Assembly: GCA_027019845.1 (NCBI GenBank)
Contig: JALUWE010000367.1
Location: 1 to 9,208, forward strand
Length of the DNA stretch: 9,208 nucleotides
Direction of reading: 5' to 3'
Source of the DNA: Anaerolineales bacterium
GTDB taxonomy: Bacteria; Chloroflexota; Anaerolineae; Anaerolineales; JABWBV01
How positions within the stretch are numbered: position 1 is the stretch's first letter; every line of letters starts with the position of its first letter. Below, piece after piece: positions 1 to 9,176 of this stretch. The translations under genes were made by a program, and so were the position numbers. The notes under the pieces are model-generated. The model was not told where the DNA came from. It was given only the letters and a program-made list of their open reading frames with translations, and did not search any database.

Positions 1-1517
1 GCCGCCGAACCCGCGTTGTCGTGACGGTAGCGCGGCCAGAGGGCATTGCCGTAGCCGTTCACCCCGCCGTCTTCGATGATGTTCAGCGTGCCGTCCTCTT
101 GCAGCACGTAGATCACACCCTCGTGAATCACCGGGCTGGTGAGCACGCGGGCCTGCGAAGCCAGGGTGTATTCCTTCACAGGCTGGCCGTCCAGAGTGAG
201 CATTTGCAGCTTACCGTCCGTGGCGAACAGCACGTAGCGGTCGTCGGCCAGGGTGGGGGAGGCGTGGGCGAACGCGCCCGGCACTTCGGCCAGCAGCGTG
301 GCCTCGCAGGCCGGGGTGACGCGCCACAGCTGGCCGCGGCGGGTGTTTTGCGCGTCCGGCACGCTGACGGGGAGGTAGGCGTTCCCCGCGGCGTCCACGG
401 TGGCCGCGGCGTAGAAGCCCGCGGCCTGGGTTTGCGGCTCGAAGGGGAATTCCACGCGGCAGACCTCGTTCAGGTCGTTGTCCAGGCGGTAGAGCGCGCT
501 CACCATGCGGTCGTCGTTGGGGCGCACGTACTGCACCCACACGCCGCTGCCGTCGGGCACCACCTCGCCGGAGACCGAATCCATGTTGGCGCCGACGAAG
601 GGGAGGGCGTAGCAGGCCAGGTCGCCGGGATCGAAGCTCGCCAGCACGTTGAGTTCCTTGTCGGTTTTGATCACCGAGCAGCCGTACAGGTACTCGCTTT
701 CGTCGCCGGATTTTTTGCCCACGGTTTGGGCCGCGCTGCCCCAGTACAGGTACTCGCCGTCGGTGGTGGCGCTGGTGCCGATCCAGGCGCGGAACCCGTC
801 GGTGGTGTCGCGTTGATACATGATGTTCCCCGCGCCGTCCACCGCGAAGAGCGCGCCGCAGTTGGGGTTGATGGGGTTCTGGCAGGCGGGATCGGGGCCG
901 TTGATCGAGCCGAAGTAGAACAGGCCGTCCAGGAGCGTGCCGCCGCTGTCGGCGGTGATGCCCACGCTCATCTTCTGGCGCAGTTCCAGCGTTTGCGGGT
1001 CGAAGGCCAACACTGTGCCGCCGAAAGTGACCGTCCAGTAGAGGGTGTTCCCTGCGGCGTCGTAGGTCAGCGGGGCCTCACCTGCCGCGCCCTCGTAAAG
1101 TGTGTAGAGCTGGCCGTCTTGCAGGTTGTAGCCGAACAGCAGGCGCCCGTAAGGGCCGGGGTTCTGCTGGCACTCGCGGCGGCTATGCGCGGGATAGATC
1201 AGCCAATCCCCGACGATGATGGGGGTGGCGGTGAAGTTTGCGCAGTTGGGGTCCACCGGAACCTGCACGTAACGCACCCCGGCGGTCTGGCCGTAGGTGG
1301 CGTCGGGGATGAGAGGTTGGGGATTGGCGTTGGGTGAGGGCGAGGGGTTGGGTGGGGTATTGGATACCGGAGGGGTATCGGGGGTGGGGGAGGGGACATC
1401 TGCTGCCGGATAGGGGGTGTCTGCCGGTGGCGAGGGGGTGGCGGCCTGGCAGGCGAGCATTGCCAGTAGCAGAAGGGCCGCACTTGCGAGCAACTTTGTT
1501 CGTGTGTTGGTGATCAT
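1..1517 (-). CDS. Lipoprotein with PQQ-like beta-propeller repeats (3' end outside window)
   Basis: The frame is open from an ATG at 1517 to the left edge, giving about 505 visible residues. Residues 1-23 are a lipoprotein signal peptide: basic start (RTK), hydrophobic run from 9, and Cys23 in MLAC as the lipidation site; Met at the -3 position is unusual but tolerable. Residues about 25-65 form a Pro/Ser/Thr-rich linker. The rest has blade-like repeats such as GTVLAFDPQT, GALFAVDGAGNIMY and GVIYVLQEDGTLNIIE, typical of PQQ-like/BamB-type propellers. The last visible residues (WPRYRHDNAG) resemble the closing motif of such proteins, so only a few residues are probably missing. A GAGG Shine-Dalgarno lies about 6 nt upstream. 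In a monoderm Chloroflexota cell it would be tethered to the outer face of the cytoplasmic membrane. Ligand and function are unknown; I infer a binding or scaffold role, not an enzyme. It is divergent from the kinase operon. Confidence 0.8.
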   Translation of the reverse strand, partial: MITNTRTKLLASAALLLLAMLACQAATPSPPADTPYPAADVPSPTPDTPPVSNTPPNPSPSPNANPQPLIPDATYGQTAGVRYVQVPVDPNCANFTATPIIVGDWLIYPAHSRRECQQNPGPYGRLLFGYNLQDGQLYTLYEGAAGEAPLTYDAAGNTLYWTVTFGGTVLAFDPQTLELRQKMSVGITADSGGTLLDGLFYFGSINGPDPACQNPINPNCGALFAVDGAGNIMYQRDTTDGFRAWIGTSATTDGEYLYWGSAAQTVGKKSGDESEYLYGCSVIKTDKELNVLASFDPGDLACYALPFVGANMDSVSGEVVPDGSGVWVQYVRPNDDRMVSALYRLDNDLNEVCRVEFPFEPQTQAAGFYAAATVDAAGNAYLPVSVPDAQNTRRGQLWRVTPACEATLLAEVPGAFAHASPTLADDRYVLFATDGKLQMLTLDGQPVKEYTLASQARVLTSPVIHEGVIYVLQEDGTLNIIEDGGVNGYGNALWPRYRHDNAGSA

Positions 1518-1553
1518 GGCATCCTCACAAAATAAAAATGGTTGGTTGAGTCC

Positions 1554-1559
1554 ATTGTA
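1554..1559 (-). promoter_or_regulatory. Candidate -10 box for the lipoprotein gene
   Basis: Read on the minus strand this is TACAAT, one base from the sigma-70-type consensus TATAAT, 36 nt upstream of the ATG at 1517. A TTCACA lies upstream but with a spacer of about 19 nt, longer than ideal. The call rests on pattern only. Confidence 0.25.
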
Positions 1560-1703
1560 GCCAACTTTGTGAAGATGTTGTGAATGGTTTGTTTTTTGGG
1601 TGTAAAACTTCCGGCTCTTGTTGTTTACTGTCGGTTGGGGCGGGGGAAGTCGTCGTTGCTTTTGGTGTGAGGTAAACGAGTACACGGACCTGAATCCGAA
1701 CAA

Positions 1704-1712
1704 TGATAAAAT
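1704..1712 (+). promoter_or_regulatory. Candidate extended -10 promoter of the kinase-pfk operon
   Basis: TGATAAAAT matches an extended -10 (TG-N-TAAAAT). No good -35 is visible at 16-18 nt upstream, which extended -10 promoters can tolerate. It would start transcription near 1719, leaving a leader of about 24 nt that contains the AGGAG Shine-Dalgarno at 1731-1735. It is the only AT-rich box close upstream of this gene run. Pattern-based. Confidence 0.35.
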
Positions 1713-1742
1713 ACCTGTCCACGCACATTCAGGAGTTCAACC

Positions 1743-3448
1743 ATGAGCACTCGACAATTTGGTTTTTGTTCCCCGCGGGCGGACGTAGAAGTCCATCTAC
1801 CGGATGGGCGTGTGGTGACCGGCCCGCGCGGCGCGGCGGTGGGGGAGTTTTTGCGTCTGGTCGATGATGAGGCGGCCCCAATCGTGGGCGCGTTGGTCAA
1901 CGACCAATTGCGCGAGCTGACGTATCCGATCCGGATGGACAGCCGCGTCCAACCGGTCACCATGCGCGACGAGGACGGGATGCGCATCTACCGCCGCACG
2001 CTGACCTTTTTGCTGGAGGCTGCCTTCGAGCACCTGTTCCCCGGCGCCACCCTGACTATCGATCACTCGGTGGCCGCGGGCGGCTATTTTTGCCAGGTGA
2101 GCGGCCGGCCAGGGTTGAGCGAGGCGGAGTTGCAGCAACTACAGGAACGCATGGCAGCCCTGATCGAGCGGGATATCCCCTTCATCCGTAAAAAAGTGCC
2201 CCTCGACGAGGCGGTCGCCTATTTCCGGCAAAAAGGCTTCGACGACAAAGTCCGCCTGCTGGCGCACCGCAAGAAGGATTTCCTGATCCTGTACGACATG
2301 GATGGCTATTGCGATTACCATCATGGTTACATGCTGCCCTCCACCGGCTACCTCAAATGGTTCGATCTGCAATCGGTGGACGGCGGCTTTACCCTGCGTT
2401 TTCCGCGGCGCAGCAACCCCACCTCGCTCTCGCCCCCGCGCCAATATCCCAAGATGTTGGCCGCGTTCCGCCGGTATGGCGACCTGTTGGAAAAGCTGGG
2501 TATCGTCAGTGTGGGCGCGCTGGACGACGCCATTTTGGACAAGCGTATCCGGGAGGTGATCCTGGTCTCCGAGGCGCGGCACGAACGGCGCATTGCGGAG
2601 ATCGCCACCCAGATCGTGGAACGCAAGGAGCGCACCCGCGTCATCCTGATCGCCGGGCCTTCCTCCTCCGGCAAAACCACCTCCTCCAAACGCCTGACCG
2701 TGCAACTGCTGGCGCGCGGCATTTCCCCCTTTCCGTTGGAGATGGACAATTATTTCGTGGACCGCGAGCGCACCCCGCGCGACGAGAATGGCGATTACGA
2801 TTTCGAGTCGCTCTACGCGCTGGATTTGGAGCGGCTGGCGCACGACTTGAAAGCGCTGATCCAGGGGAAACGCGTGCAGCTTCCGCACTATGATTTCCAC
2901 ACCGGCAAACAGGGCGACGGCGAGGTGGTCCAATTACAGCCCGGTCAAATCATCATCATGGAAGGTATCCACGGCCTGAACCCCAACCTGCTGCCGGATT
3001 TGCCGCGCGAGCAGACCTTCCGCATCTACATTTCCGCGCTCACCCAACTGAACCTCGACCGGCACAATCGCGTCTCCACCACCGACACCCGCCTGCTGCG
3101 GCGCATTGTGCGCGACGCGCGCGAGCGCGGCTACACCGCGTACGAAACCATTCAGCGGTGGGAATCCGTCACCCGCGGGGAGAAACGCAACATCTTCCCG
3201 TACCAGGAAAACGCGGACGTGATCTTCAATTCCGCGCTGGTGTATGAGCTGGCGGCCCTCAAACCCCTGGCAGAGCCGCTGTTGCGCCAGGTGCCCTTTG
3301 GCACGCCCGAATTCGTAGAGGCCAAACGGCTGCTGGCGCTGCTGGAGTGGTTCTTGCCCGTGGACAGCGAGCTGGTGCCGAATAACTCGATTTTGAAAGA
3401 GTTCGTGGGCGGGTCGATCCTGAAGCATTTCAAAGTCTGGGAGCAGAT

Positions 3449-3452
<4 letters not shown>
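1743..3452 (+). CDS. Uridine kinase-family nucleoside kinase with N-terminal TGS/ThrRS-like domain
   Basis: 569 aa. The protein belongs to the phosphoribulokinase/uridine kinase P-loop family, fused to a threonyl-tRNA synthetase-like N-terminus. Residues about 14-75 look like a TGS domain (VEVHLPDG near the start). Residues 108-117 (HSVAAGGYFC) resemble the ThrRS second additional domain, where this family keeps an H-S-x-A-x-G-G pattern. The middle holds YCDYHHGYMLPSTGYLKWFD, typical of this subfamily. The kinase domain has the P-loop GPSSSGKTT (305-313), MDNYFVD (334-340), HYDFHTG (382-388) and MEGIHG (406-411), followed by an Arg-rich lid region (RLLRRIVRDARERG). Expected reaction: ATP-dependent phosphorylation of uridine/cytidine or a related nucleoside in the cytoplasm; the true substrate of these long forms is not evident. 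The start is supported by AGGAG 7 nt upstream. The stop overlaps the GTG candidate start of the phosphofructokinase gene, so the two are probably translationally coupled. Confidence 0.9.
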
Positions 3453-5692
<2,240 letters not shown>

Positions 5693-5718
5693 GCTGGTAA
5701 GCACGAACAGACCCATCC

Positions 5719-5726
5719 GGAGGTGA
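5719..5726 (+). promoter_or_regulatory. Strong Shine-Dalgarno of the membrane protein gene
   Basis: GGAGGTGA is a near-perfect anti-16S match; its GGAGG core ends 6 nt before the ATG at 5730. It fixes the start and excludes the in-track alternatives. The whole gap from the pfk stop is 37 nt and shows no terminator hairpin, which supports co-transcription. Confidence 0.7.
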
Positions 5727-5729
5727 CCT

Positions 5730-6815
5730 ATGCGTGGCTGTACCCGATTTATCACGTTCATTCTGGCGATCTTGTTGATCGTGACTTTGCCGCTTTCGCT
5801 CCTGGTGTTCAACGTGGGCCGGGTGGTGTTCGACCGCGATCTGGTCAAGGGCGTGGTGACCGAGATCGTGACCCAGTCCGACCTGATACCGGTCGGGCTG
5901 GCGTGGTTCTCGGAATCGCGCGCCCAGGCGCGGGTGGAGGCCGGTTTGGCCCAGCCGGGTACGCTCGAGCCGGACGTTTTGCAGCTGATGGCTTTCCTGG
6001 ACGCGGACGATTGGCGGGCGATCAAGGGCGAGGTGCTGACGGACGAGATTCTGGCCGCCTGGGTTGCGGTGGCGGTGGATGGGGTGTACGACTGGATCGA
6101 TTCCGATGAGCGTGTGCCGCAAATCGCTTTCGACATGCAGCCTTTCAAAGCGCGGGTGGGTGACGAACCCGGCTTGCGTTCGGTCGAGATCGTGTACGAG
6201 GCGTTGCCAGCCTGCTCCGAGGCCCAGATCGAGGACTTCAAACAACGATTGTCCGCCGCGCCCCCGGGCACCGAGGTGCTCTACAACCTGTGCCGCTTCC
6301 CCGACCCGTGGCGCGAAGACCAGTTTTCCGACTACCTGGACTCCCTCGACGCGGTGGTGAACAGCGTTCCCGCGACCTTCGACCTGACCGGGGAGGTGGC
6401 CCAGGCCGAGAACCCGGCGGGCGTTGGGCCGGAGGCCATCAAAGCGCAGTTGCGGCTTTTGAAGAGCGTGTATTGGGTGGCATTGTTCGTTCCGCTGGGG
6501 CTGCTGGCGTTGATCTGGCTTTTTGGGGCGCGTTCTCTGGATAGGCTTGGCCGCTGGTGGGGCACCCCGTTGACGCTGGGCGGCCTGATTGCGCTGATCA
6601 TCGCGCTGGTATACCGGCCTGTGGTGACCGGGGTGCTGGCTGCCGGCCCCTTGAGCGAGGTCCCCCAGGACATCCAACAAGAGGCCATTCAGGCGGTTTT
6701 GCGCCTGGCAGAGGAGGTGTTCCAACCCTTACTCATCCAGTCGCTGGTGATTGTGGTGCTGATTGGGCTGGGGTTGGTGCTGATCGGCGGTGCGATTGGC
6801 AGGCGGAGGGGGTAG
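5730..6815 (+). CDS. Membrane protein of unknown function, four predicted helices
   Basis: 361 aa; I do not recognise a named family. Hydrophobic segments lie at about 7-29, 247-266, 278-295 and 334-356. Between the first and second is a hydrophilic domain of about 215 residues, which the basic N-terminus (MRGCTR) and the Arg-rich C-terminus (GRRRG) suggest lies outside the cytoplasm, with both ends inside. This domain is acidic and has two cysteines, Cys162 (PACSEAQ) and Cys188 (NLCRFPDP), which could form a disulfide. A second, short outside loop with helix potential (about 297-332) separates helices 3 and 4. It follows pfk by 37 nt on the same strand with a strong Shine-Dalgarno, so it is probably in the same operon. 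Nothing in the sequence ties it to sugar or nucleoside metabolism. Helix borders are estimated by eye. Confidence 0.75.
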   Translation: MRGCTRFITFILAILLIVTLPLSLLVFNVGRVVFDRDLVKGVVTEIVTQSDLIPVGLAWFSESRAQARVEAGLAQPGTLEPDVLQLMAFLDADDWRAIKGEVLTDEILAAWVAVAVDGVYDWIDSDERVPQIAFDMQPFKARVGDEPGLRSVEIVYEALPACSEAQIEDFKQRLSAAPPGTEVLYNLCRFPDPWREDQFSDYLDSLDAVVNSVPATFDLTGEVAQAENPAGVGPEAIKAQLRLLKSVYWVALFVPLGLLALIWLFGARSLDRLGRWWGTPLTLGGLIALIIALVYRPVVTGVLAAGPLSEVPQDIQQEAIQAVLRLAEEVFQPLLIQSLVIVVLIGLGLVLIGGAIGRRRG

Positions 6816-6848
6816 GCGTTCGAGTTTCGAGGACGAAGAGGGGGTTGT

Positions 6849-8108
6849 TTAGCTACGCAGCGCGCGGGCAGTTCCCGCCGCGGCGGCTTTGATGAAGGCC
6901 TGCGCGCCTTCCTGGAGCAACGCGCCGGCTTGTTTGAAAGCACGCTTCAACGTGTCCCGCTCGCCCAGTTTCAGCAGCCCTTCCCATTGCTGGCGGCCCA
7001 GCCATTGTTTGAGTTTGATGTCGTCGCGCAGGGCGCGGGTCAGCTCCTCGGCCAGATACCACACCATGACTTCGGCATGGGGCGTGTAGCCGGATTGCAC
7101 ACGCTGCTCGCGGCGAAGGAAGCCGCGGCGTTCCAGTTTGCTCAATTCGGGGGAGAAGTCCGGCAGGTCTCGCAGCAGGGTCTGCACATCGAAAGCGCGG
7201 CCTTGCAAGAGCAGGGGGGCGCTGTCCAGCGCGGCCAGGGTAAAGGCCATCTGCATGTAGGGCGTCCAGGCGGCCCAGATGTCGTTCAGTGTGCTCTCCG
7301 CGTCGGCAAGAAAATCGTTCCCCGCGCTGATGAACCGCTCGTAGGCATTGTCTTTGTCCTCGTACCAGTCCCACAGGTAGTAGGCCGCGGTCTGCAAGAA
7401 GTAAGGGTGCTGCCCGGCAACGCGGCGGATGAAGGCGCGGTCCGCGGGCGTGAATCGCTCTCCGCCGCGGGCAAGCAGTGTTCCCACATCCTTGAGGGGG
7501 AACGGGTACAGGGGGATTTCCTGGGCGAAGTTGAAGTAGGGTGATCCAGCGGCGAAGTCTCTGGCTGCGTGGTTCATCTCTGTCAGCGAACTGCGTGCCG
7601 CGATGACCAGCGAGAAGGAGCGGTAGCGCGAGGCCAGCGAGCGCAACATGCCGTACACGGCACTGGAGTGCAAGCCAGGCTCGTTCTGTAACGCATCGAA
7701 TTCGTCCAACAGCAGGACGAAATGGCGCCCCTGTTCCTCTAAGGCGGCGAAGACCGGCTCCCAGCGGGTGGCCTCGAAAGTGCCCTGTTCGTAAACCGGG
7801 CGGGCCACCTGCCAGCGTTTTGCCAGCGGGCCAAATACCTCGCGCCAGAAGCGCTGCGCGTTCCAGCCGCTCATGATGTGCCCATCCAGGTAGTGGAACA
7901 TCAGGCGGGCTGCCGTTGCGCCAAACATCTCACGGGCGGTGTCTTGCATGTGTAGCAGCAGGGAAGTTTTGCCCGTGCGCGGCTCGGCAGTGATGATGGC
8001 GCTGCCGCCCTGCCGCACCTGCCCGACCAGACGGTGCAGCTCGCGTTTGCGGTTCAAAAAGGCTTCTCCCCGGACGGGGTCGCCGAAGGTGAAGGGGTTG
8101 GTGGTCAT
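6849..8108 (-). CDS. P-loop ATPase of the archaeal-ATPase/AAA_16 (STAND-like) type
   Basis: 419 aa from the ATG at 8108. The N-terminus NPFTFGDPVRGEAFLNR is the typical entry into this ATPase group. Walker A is AEPRTGKT (41-48; Ala replaces the usual first Gly), Walker B is VLLLDE (131-136) followed by FDAL, a sensor-1-like strand is at 166-175 (SLVIAARSSL), and GQHPYFLQ (232-239) is the hallmark of the helical lid in COG1672/STAND-related ATPases. Residues about 285-350 fit a winged helix, ending in a charged helical tail. No effector domain is visible, so it may act through a partner. I chose ATG 8108 over the upstream ATG 8192 because an AGGA lies 8 nt before it and the extension would be translated repeat. 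It is convergent with the membrane protein gene (33-nt gap) and downstream of the DUF559 gene on the same strand, with 189 nt of repeat between. The biological role is unknown. Confidence 0.85.
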   Translation of the reverse strand: MTTNPFTFGDPVRGEAFLNRKRELHRLVGQVRQGGSAIITAEPRTGKTSLLLHMQDTAREMFGATAARLMFHYLDGHIMSGWNAQRFWREVFGPLAKRWQVARPVYEQGTFEATRWEPVFAALEEQGRHFVLLLDEFDALQNEPGLHSSAVYGMLRSLASRYRSFSLVIAARSSLTEMNHAARDFAAGSPYFNFAQEIPLYPFPLKDVGTLLARGGERFTPADRAFIRRVAGQHPYFLQTAAYYLWDWYEDKDNAYERFISAGNDFLADAESTLNDIWAAWTPYMQMAFTLAALDSAPLLLQGRAFDVQTLLRDLPDFSPELSKLERRGFLRREQRVQSGYTPHAEVMVWYLAEELTRALRDDIKLKQWLGRQQWEGLLKLGERDTLKRAFKQAGALLQEGAQAFIKAAAAGTARALRS

Positions 8109-8126
8109 GGTGTTTGTCCTTTTGAT

Positions 8127-8191
8127 GCCCTCACCCCATCCCCCGGGGTAGGGGTGAGGGCGAATACAGGTTCGCTCTCCGTTCGGCTCCA
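8127..8191. repeat. Repeat copy 0, short form with central hairpin deleted
   Basis: Half A is reduced to its outer arms: CCCTCACCCCATCCCC joins CGGGGTAGGGGTGAGGG directly (14 of 16 pairs match), followed by the linker with the core at 8167-8182. It marks the left end of the array, just upstream of the ATPase Shine-Dalgarno. Confidence 0.8.
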
Positions 8192-8213
8192 TTGGCCCTC
8201 ACCCCATCCCCTG

Positions 8214-8251
8214 CCCCTTCCCCTCTCCCAATGCTGGGAGAGGGGAAGGGG
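8214..8251. repeat. Perfect 17-bp stem hairpin in repeat half A
   Basis: CCCCTTCCCCTCTCCCA and its exact reverse complement are separated by the loop ATGC. No T-run follows on either strand, so it is not a classical intrinsic terminator, though the transcript from either strand would fold strongly. Confidence 0.85.
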
Positions 8252-8297
8252 TGGCGGCGGTGCAGCCGCGGGGGTAGGGGTGAGGGGAAGTGCAGGT

Positions 8298-8708
8298 TCA
8301 TCCTCCGTGCCCGGACTCCCCTCTCCCGCTGGCGGGAGAGGGGTTGGGGGTGAGGGCGGCTTGCCAAATTCTCTCCAGGACTACTTCGATATTCTCCAAC
8401 ACGTCGTGATTGTGGAAGCGGAGCACGCGGTAGCCTCGCTCCCGCAGGTACGCTTCGCGGGCGGCATCGTGTTCCCGTTGAGTCTCGTGGATACCGCCGT
8501 CCACTTCGATCACCAATCGCTTCTCGGCACAATAGAAATCCACAATCGCTCGCCCGATGGGATGTTGGCGACGGAATTTCAATCCGTGCAACCGGCGGTT
8601 GCGCAGCCGTTGCCAGAGTGCGCTTTCTGCGGGTGTCATGCGTTGGCGTAACACCCGCGCCTGGGAGCGGACGCTTTCGGGTGCGCGAATGGGGCGTTTT
8701 TTGGGCAT
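8298..8708 (-). CDS. DUF559 endonuclease domain protein with repeat-derived C-terminal tail
   Basis: 136 aa from the ATG at 8708. Residues about 18-112 form a DUF559 domain, a small PD-(D/E)XK nuclease-like fold related to Vsr/MutH-type enzymes. The pattern TPAESALWQRLRNRRLHGLKF leads to IVDFYC (Asp57) and VIEVDG (Glu68, Asp70), the likely metal-binding residues, and then the closing strand YRVLRFHNHDVL. The core is intact, so a DNA-cleaving enzyme is plausible; substrate unknown. From about residue 119 the protein (LTPNPSPASGRGESGHGG) is translated repeat, and its TGA at 8298-8300 lies in the repeat linker core. The Shine-Dalgarno GGAG, 5 nt before the ATG, also lies in repeat sequence (the AACGGAGCC edge of copy 2). 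I rejected the upstream ATG at 8759 because it would add only translated repeat. It may be co-transcribed with the downstream ATPase. Confidence 0.88.
   Translation of the reverse strand: MPKKRPIRAPESVRSQARVLRQRMTPAESALWQRLRNRRLHGLKFRRQHPIGRAIVDFYCAEKRLVIEVDGGIHETQREHDAAREAYLRERGYRVLRFHNHDVLENIEVVLERIWQAALTPNPSPASGRGESGHGG
8318..8343. repeat. 12-bp stem hairpin in repeat half B, inside the DUF559 reading frame
   Basis: CCCCTCTCCCGC and its exact complement flank a 2-nt loop. In copies 2 and 3 the matching hairpins (8846-8871, 9040-9065) have an 11-bp stem and loop AAGC. Here the inner positions read CGC/GCG instead of A/T, a paired change that preserves the stem. Confidence 0.8.
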
Positions 8709-8710
8709 GG

Positions 8711-8915
8711 TGGCTCCGTTGGCCCTCACCTCATCCCCTGGCCCCTTCCCCTCTCCCAATGCTGGGAGAAGGGAAGGGGTGGCGGTGGTGCAGCCGTCGG
8801 GGCAGGGGTGAGGGGAAGTGCAGGTTCATCCTCCGTGCCCGGATTCCCCTCTCCCAAAGCTGGGAGAGGGGTTGGGGGTGAGGGCGGATACAGGTTCACT
8901 CTCCGTTCGGCTCCG
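8711..8915. repeat. Repeat copy 2, full length
   Basis: Begins with TGGCTCCG next to the DUF559 start codon. It has the half A hairpin at 8742-8779 (17-bp stem with one G-to-A mismatch), the linker core at 8821-8836, the half B hairpin at 8846-8871 and the second linker core at 8891-8906. Confidence 0.9.
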
Positions 8916-9109
8916 TTGGCCCTCACCCCATCCCCCGGCCCCTTCCCCTCTCCCAATGCTGGGAGAGGGGTTGGGGTGGCGGTGCAGCCGTCGGGGTAGG
9001 GGTGAGGGAAAGTGCAGGTTCACTCTCCGTGTCCGGACTCCCCTCTCCCAAAGCTGGGAGAGGGGTTGGGGGTGAGGGCGAATACAGGTTCGCTCTCCGT
9101 TCGGCTCCA
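8916..9109. repeat. Repeat copy 3, full length
   Basis: 194 bp, nearly identical to copy 2. The half A stem is weakened (AA became TT on the right arm), leaving an 11-bp core hairpin at 8945-8970. Linker core at 9015-9030, half B hairpin at 9040-9065, second core at 9085-9100. Confidence 0.9.
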
Positions 9110-9176
9110 TTGGCCCTCACCCCATCCCCTGGCCACTTCCCCTCTCCCAATGCGGGGTAGGGGTGAGGGGAAGTAC
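9110..9176. repeat. Repeat copy 4, internally deleted
   Basis: Follows the consensus to CCCAATGC and then jumps to GGGGTAGGGGTGAGGGG, losing the right arm of the hairpin. It then breaks off after AAGTACAG, the start of a linker. This is the right border of the array; the last 32 bases (9177-9208) show nothing I recognise. Confidence 0.8.

Larger units (their letters stand above)
8192..8359. repeat. Repeat copy 1, cut by the DUF559 gene
   Basis: Contains half A with outer arms 8196-8211 and 8271-8286 around the perfect hairpin 8214-8251, the linker core at 8293-8308, and half B with the hairpin 8318-8343. It stops at TGAGGGCGG, where the DUF559 domain coding sequence begins; the linker expected next is missing here. 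Confidence 0.85.
8127..9176. repeat. Interspersed GC-rich hairpin repeat array (two-part unit, period about 195 bp)
   Basis: Five complete or partial copies of one unit. Each full unit has half A, from GGCCCTCACCCC through a long hairpin to GGGGTAGGGGTGAGGG, then half B, a shorter hairpin CCCCTCTCCC...GGGAGAGGGG followed by TTGGGGGTGAGGGC. The halves are joined by related linkers sharing the core CAGGTTC-R-Y-Y-CTCCGT at 8167, 8293, 8821, 8891, 9015 and 9085 (spacing 124-126 then 70, alternating). The array is interrupted only by the DUF559 gene. No transposase is present. It looks like a non-autonomous, REP- or MITE-like element that has multiplied in tandem. Confidence 0.9.

Noticed and set aside
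21..1337. 438-codon plus-strand open frame opposite the lipoprotein
   Set aside because: It is antisense to a well-supported lipoprotein frame with a signal peptide and propeller repeats. Its Gly/Val/His/Ala-rich translation is typical of a GC-rich shadow frame.
1199..1483. Proline-rich small minus-strand protein
   Set aside because: It is an alternative frame of the low-complexity Pro/Ser/Thr linker of the lipoprotein, with no ribosome site of its own.
1600..1660. Hairpin CTTCC...GGAAG in the divergent intergenic region
   Set aside because: Only 5 bp of pairing with a loop over 25 nt, which is not distinguishable from chance.
6816..6848. Bidirectional terminator between the convergent genes
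   Set aside because: The 33-nt gap holds only a short TTCGAG-like direct repeat and no stable inverted repeat.
8109..8192. 28-residue N-terminal extension of the ATPase (ATG 8192)
   Set aside because: The extension is translated repeat. The ATG at 8108 has an AGGA 8 nt upstream and begins at the conserved NPF motif.
8214..8251. Intrinsic transcription terminator after the DUF559 gene
   Set aside because: The stem is strong, but neither strand has a following U-tract. It belongs to a repeat also found away from gene ends.
8726..9150. Several Pro/Gly/Arg-rich open frames on both strands of the repeat array
   Set aside because: They are stop-free readings of the GC-rich palindromic repeat. 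The same peptides recur in each copy and no domain is present.
8127..9176. CRISPR array
   Set aside because: The repeats are long, adjacent and palindromic, with linkers that are themselves repeated. There are no unique spacers and no cas genes.
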